A DNA stretch of 7,449 bases from an uncultured Candidatus Competibacteraceae bacterium. Lineage in GTDB: Bacteria; Pseudomonadota; Gammaproteobacteria; Competibacterales; Competibacteraceae. The position numbers were made by a program, and so were the translations under genes. The stretch covers positions 1-7,449 of the forward strand of contig CALMNY010000122.1 in NCBI GenBank assembly GCA_937872125.1, in the 5' to 3' direction. The notes under the pieces were generated by a model, which was given only the letters and a program-made list of their open reading frames with translations, had not been told where the DNA came from and made no database searches. Shown here in pieces: positions 5,505 through 7,449 of this stretch. Each line of letters begins with the position of its first letter. Positions within the stretch are counted from its first letter, which is position 1.

Positions 5505-5831
5505 ATGAGCACGGAATACTCATCGTCATCCGACCAAGATCGCGGCCTCGTCGTCGAGCCGGCCAAGCCGGAACTCAAGCGGCCGCCGCTCTACAAAGTG
5601 GTCCTGCTGAACGACGATTACACGCCGATGGACTTCGTGGTGCGGATTCTGGAACACTTTTTCGGGATGGGCCGGGAACAGGCCACCCAGATCATGCTAC
5701 ACGTCCACACCCGGGGCCGGGGCGTGTGCGGGGTCTATACGCACGATATCGCGGAAACCAAGGTGGCGCAGGTGACCGAATTTTCCCGTCGCCACCAGCA
5801 TCCGTTGCTGTGCATCATGGAAGAAGACTAA
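5505..5831 (+). CDS. clpS: ATP-dependent Clp protease adaptor ClpS
   Basis: This 108-residue ClpS (E. coli 106) binds proteins bearing N-degron residues and hands them to ClpAP in the cytoplasm. The disordered N-terminal extension (residues 1-26) is rich in Ser, Asp and Pro, as expected for the segment that engages ClpA. The core starts at [19 protein letters not shown]. The N-degron pocket residues Asn36, Asp37, Asp38 and His68 match E. coli N34, D35, D36 and H66 with a constant offset of 2, and the gatekeeper Met42 matches M40. [20 protein letters not shown] is the normal C-terminal region. It is followed 35 nt later by its partner clpA, almost certainly in the same transcript, and preceded by its own promoter candidate. 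ClpS also biases ClpA away from SsrA-tagged substrates in E. coli. Confidence 0.97.
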   Translation: MSTEYSSSSDQDRGLVVEPAKPELKRPPLYKVVLLNDDYTPMDFVVRILEHFFGMGREQATQIMLHVHTRGRGVCGVYTHDIAETKVAQVTEFSRRHQHPLLCIMEED

Positions 5832-5866
5832 CTTTCAAATCACCGAGCGCGATTCGAGGTGCGAGT

Positions 5867-7449
5867 ATGTTAAGCAAGGATCTGGAATTCTCGATTAATC
5901 TTGCGTTCCGCGAGGCGCGGGATCGGCGCCACGAATTCATGACCATCGAGCACCTGCTGCTGGCCCTGCTGGACAATCCGGCGGCGGCGGAGGTGTTGCG
6001 GGCCTGCGGCGCTCATCTGGACAAATTGAAGCGCGACTTGCAGATTTTCATCCGCGACAACACGCCGATCCTGCGACCGGATGACCCGCGCGAGACCCAG
6101 CCGACCCTGGGCTTTCAGCGGGTGTTGCAACGGGCGGTGCTGCACGTGCAATCCTCTGGCAACCGGGAAGTGACCGGCGCCAATGTCCTGGTCGCCCTGT
6201 TCGGCGAACAGGAATCGCAGGCCGTCTATCTGCTCAAACAGCAGGAAATCAGCCGGCTGGACGTGGTGAATTACATTTCGCACGGCATCTCCAAGATGGC
6301 GGAAGAGCAACAGGATGCTTCCACGCAACCCAGCGAGGAGCCAGCCGAACAGCAAAGCGCCAAGCCGCTGGAAAATTTCGCCAGCAATCTCAACGAACTG
6401 GCGCGACAAGGTCGCATTGATCCCCTGATTGGCCGCCGGGACGAAATCGAGCGCACCATTCAGATTCTCTGCCGGCGGCGCAAGAACAATCCGCTGTTCG
6501 TGGGCGAAGCCGGGGTCGGCAAGACCGCCATCGCCGAGGGCCTGGCCAAGATGATCGTGGACGGCGAGGTGCCGGAGGTGCTGCGCAACGCCACGATGTA
6601 CGCGCTGGATCTGGGCGCGCTGGTGGCGGGCACCAAGTATCGCGGCGATTTCGAGAAGCGGCTGAAATCAGTGCTGGCCCAGTTGCGCAAGGAGCGCAAC
6701 GCCATCCTGTTCATTGACGAGATTCACACCATCATCGGCGCCGGCGCGGCTTCCGGCGGCGTGATGGACGCCTCGAACCTGATCAAACCGATGCTGGCGT
6801 CGGGTGAAATGAAGTGCATCGGTTCGACTACTTATCAGGAATATCGCGGCATTTTCGAGAAGGATCGGGCGCTGGCGCGGCGCTTCCAGAAGATTGACGT
6901 GGTCGAGCCATCGGTCGAGGAGAGTTACCAGATTCTCAAGGGCCTGAAGACCCGGTTCGAGGAGCATCACGACGTCAAGTATGCTGACAAGGCGCTGCGG
7001 GTCGCGGTGGAACTGTCGGCGCGCTACATCAACGACCGCCACCTGCCGGACAAGGCGATTGATGTCATTGATGAAGCCGGCGCCAGCCAACGGCTATTGC
7101 CGGTCGCCAAGCGCAAAAAGGTGATCAACGTTGCCGACATCGAAACCATCATCGCCAAGATGGCCCGCATTCCACCCAAGACGGTGTCGTCGTCGGACAA
7201 GGACGTGCTGCGCAACCTGGATCGGGATCTGAAACTGGTGGTGTTCGGCCAGGAAGAGGCGATTGAAAATCTGGCCACCGCCATCAAGATGGCGCGCGCC
7301 GGCCTGGGCAACGAACAAAAGCCCATTGGCAACTTCCTGTTCGCCGGCCCGACCGGCGTGGGCAAGACCGAGGTCACCCGGCAACTGGCCCGGATCATGG
7401 GCATCGAGTTGATCCGCTTTGACATGTCCGAATACATGGAGCGGCATAC
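5867..7449 (+). CDS. clpA: ATP-dependent Clp protease ATP-binding subunit ClpA (5' part)
   Basis: This reading frame stays open to the end of the window (527 complete codons of an expected ~750). ClpA is the hexameric AAA+ unfoldase that feeds substrates into ClpP. The N-domain (about 1-143, starting [24 protein letters not shown]) is the ClpS docking domain. An acidic Gln/Glu-rich linker follows (about 144-168). The first AAA+ module has Walker A GEAGVGKT with Lys219 (E. coli K220) and Walker B LFIDEIH with Glu285 (E. coli E286), then [14 protein letters not shown], which is ClpA-like. The second module begins at its Walker A GPTGVGKT with Lys500 (E. coli K501) and continues to [10 protein letters not shown], where the window stops. 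Its Walker B, sensors and ClpP-binding IGL-type loop lie outside. The SD GAGGT (5856-5860), 6 nt before the ATG, sets the start. The adjacent clpS and single-residue offset to E. coli ClpA separate it from ClpB and ClpC. Confidence 0.97.
   Translation, partial: MLSKDLEFSINLAFREARDRRHEFMTIEHLLLALLDNPAAAEVLRACGAHLDKLKRDLQIFIRDNTPILRPDDPRETQPTLGFQRVLQRAVLHVQSSGNREVTGANVLVALFGEQESQAVYLLKQQEISRLDVVNYISHGISKMAEEQQDASTQPSEEPAEQQSAKPLENFASNLNELARQGRIDPLIGRRDEIERTIQILCRRRKNNPLFVGEAGVGKTAIAEGLAKMIVDGEVPEVLRNATMYALDLGALVAGTKYRGDFEKRLKSVLAQLRKERNAILFIDEIHTIIGAGAASGGVMDASNLIKPMLASGEMKCIGSTTYQEYRGIFEKDRALARRFQKIDVVEPSVEESYQILKGLKTRFEEHHDVKYADKALRVAVELSARYINDRHLPDKAIDVIDEAGASQRLLPVAKRKKVINVADIETIIAKMARIPPKTVSSSDKDVLRNLDRDLKLVVFGQEEAIENLATAIKMARAGLGNEQKPIGNFLFAGPTGVGKTEVTRQLARIMGIELIRFDMSEYMERH

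Noticed and set aside
1..7449. A novel defence, mobile or biosynthetic system
   Set aside because: Every sizeable stretch is accounted for by conserved housekeeping genes. No transposase, integrase, toxin-antitoxin pair, CRISPR repeats, tRNA-linked att site or atypical gene block was seen.
5867..7449. ClpB or ClpC instead of ClpA
   Set aside because: The N-terminal sequence, the adjacent clpS, the short linker between N-domain and first AAA+ module, and Walker residues one position off E. coli ClpA numbering fit ClpA. There is no room for a ClpB-type middle coiled coil between the modules.

Overview
The window is an ordinary-looking chromosomal segment of a GC-rich gammaproteobacterium (GC judged by eye, not computed). 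The gene order mltB - rlpA - dacA - ybeD - lipB - lipA is the classic gammaproteobacterial cell-wall/lipoate cluster, known for example from Pseudomonas, and YbeD and MltB-type proteins point the same way. The species cannot be fixed from the sequence. A lineage such as the Competibacter group is possible but only a guess. All genes lie on the + strand and are tightly packed. I see no mobile element, tRNA, rRNA, CRISPR array or defence locus.

Layout: (1) 1-637 is the 3' part of mltB, a lytic transglycosylase gene whose catalytic-Glu region lies before the window. (2) 715-1962 is rlpA, an outer-membrane lipoprotein lytic transglycosylase with an unusual repetitive Ala/Pro/Lys tail in place of the usual SPOR domain. 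(3) 1963-2107 is an intergenic region with a perfect stem-loop, a probable Rho-independent terminator and a likely promoter. (4) 2108-3277 is dacA (PBP5-type DD-carboxypeptidase), followed closely by ybeD (3305-3568), lipB (3578-4249) and lipA (4339-5337). (5) 5338-5504 holds a T-tract terminator candidate, a good sigma70-like promoter and an ~80-nt leader. (6) clpS (5505-5831) and the first ~70% of clpA (5867 to the window end) follow.

How the genes work together: MltB, RlpA and DacA act in the periplasm on peptidoglycan (glycan-strand cleavage and removal of the terminal D-Ala of pentapeptides). LipB and LipA are the two consecutive enzymes that build protein-bound lipoate from octanoyl-ACP. 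YbeD is a small conserved protein of unsettled role placed between these two functions. ClpS and ClpA are the N-degron adaptor and the AAA+ unfoldase that feed ClpP.

I found no convincing new biological system. The points most worth a second look are in RlpA (a proline at the position of a conserved active-site-region glutamate, and loss of SPOR in favour of a repeat tail), the hairpin just before its ribosome-binding site, the overlapping terminator and promoter before dacA, and the clpS leader without a Shine-Dalgarno sequence.
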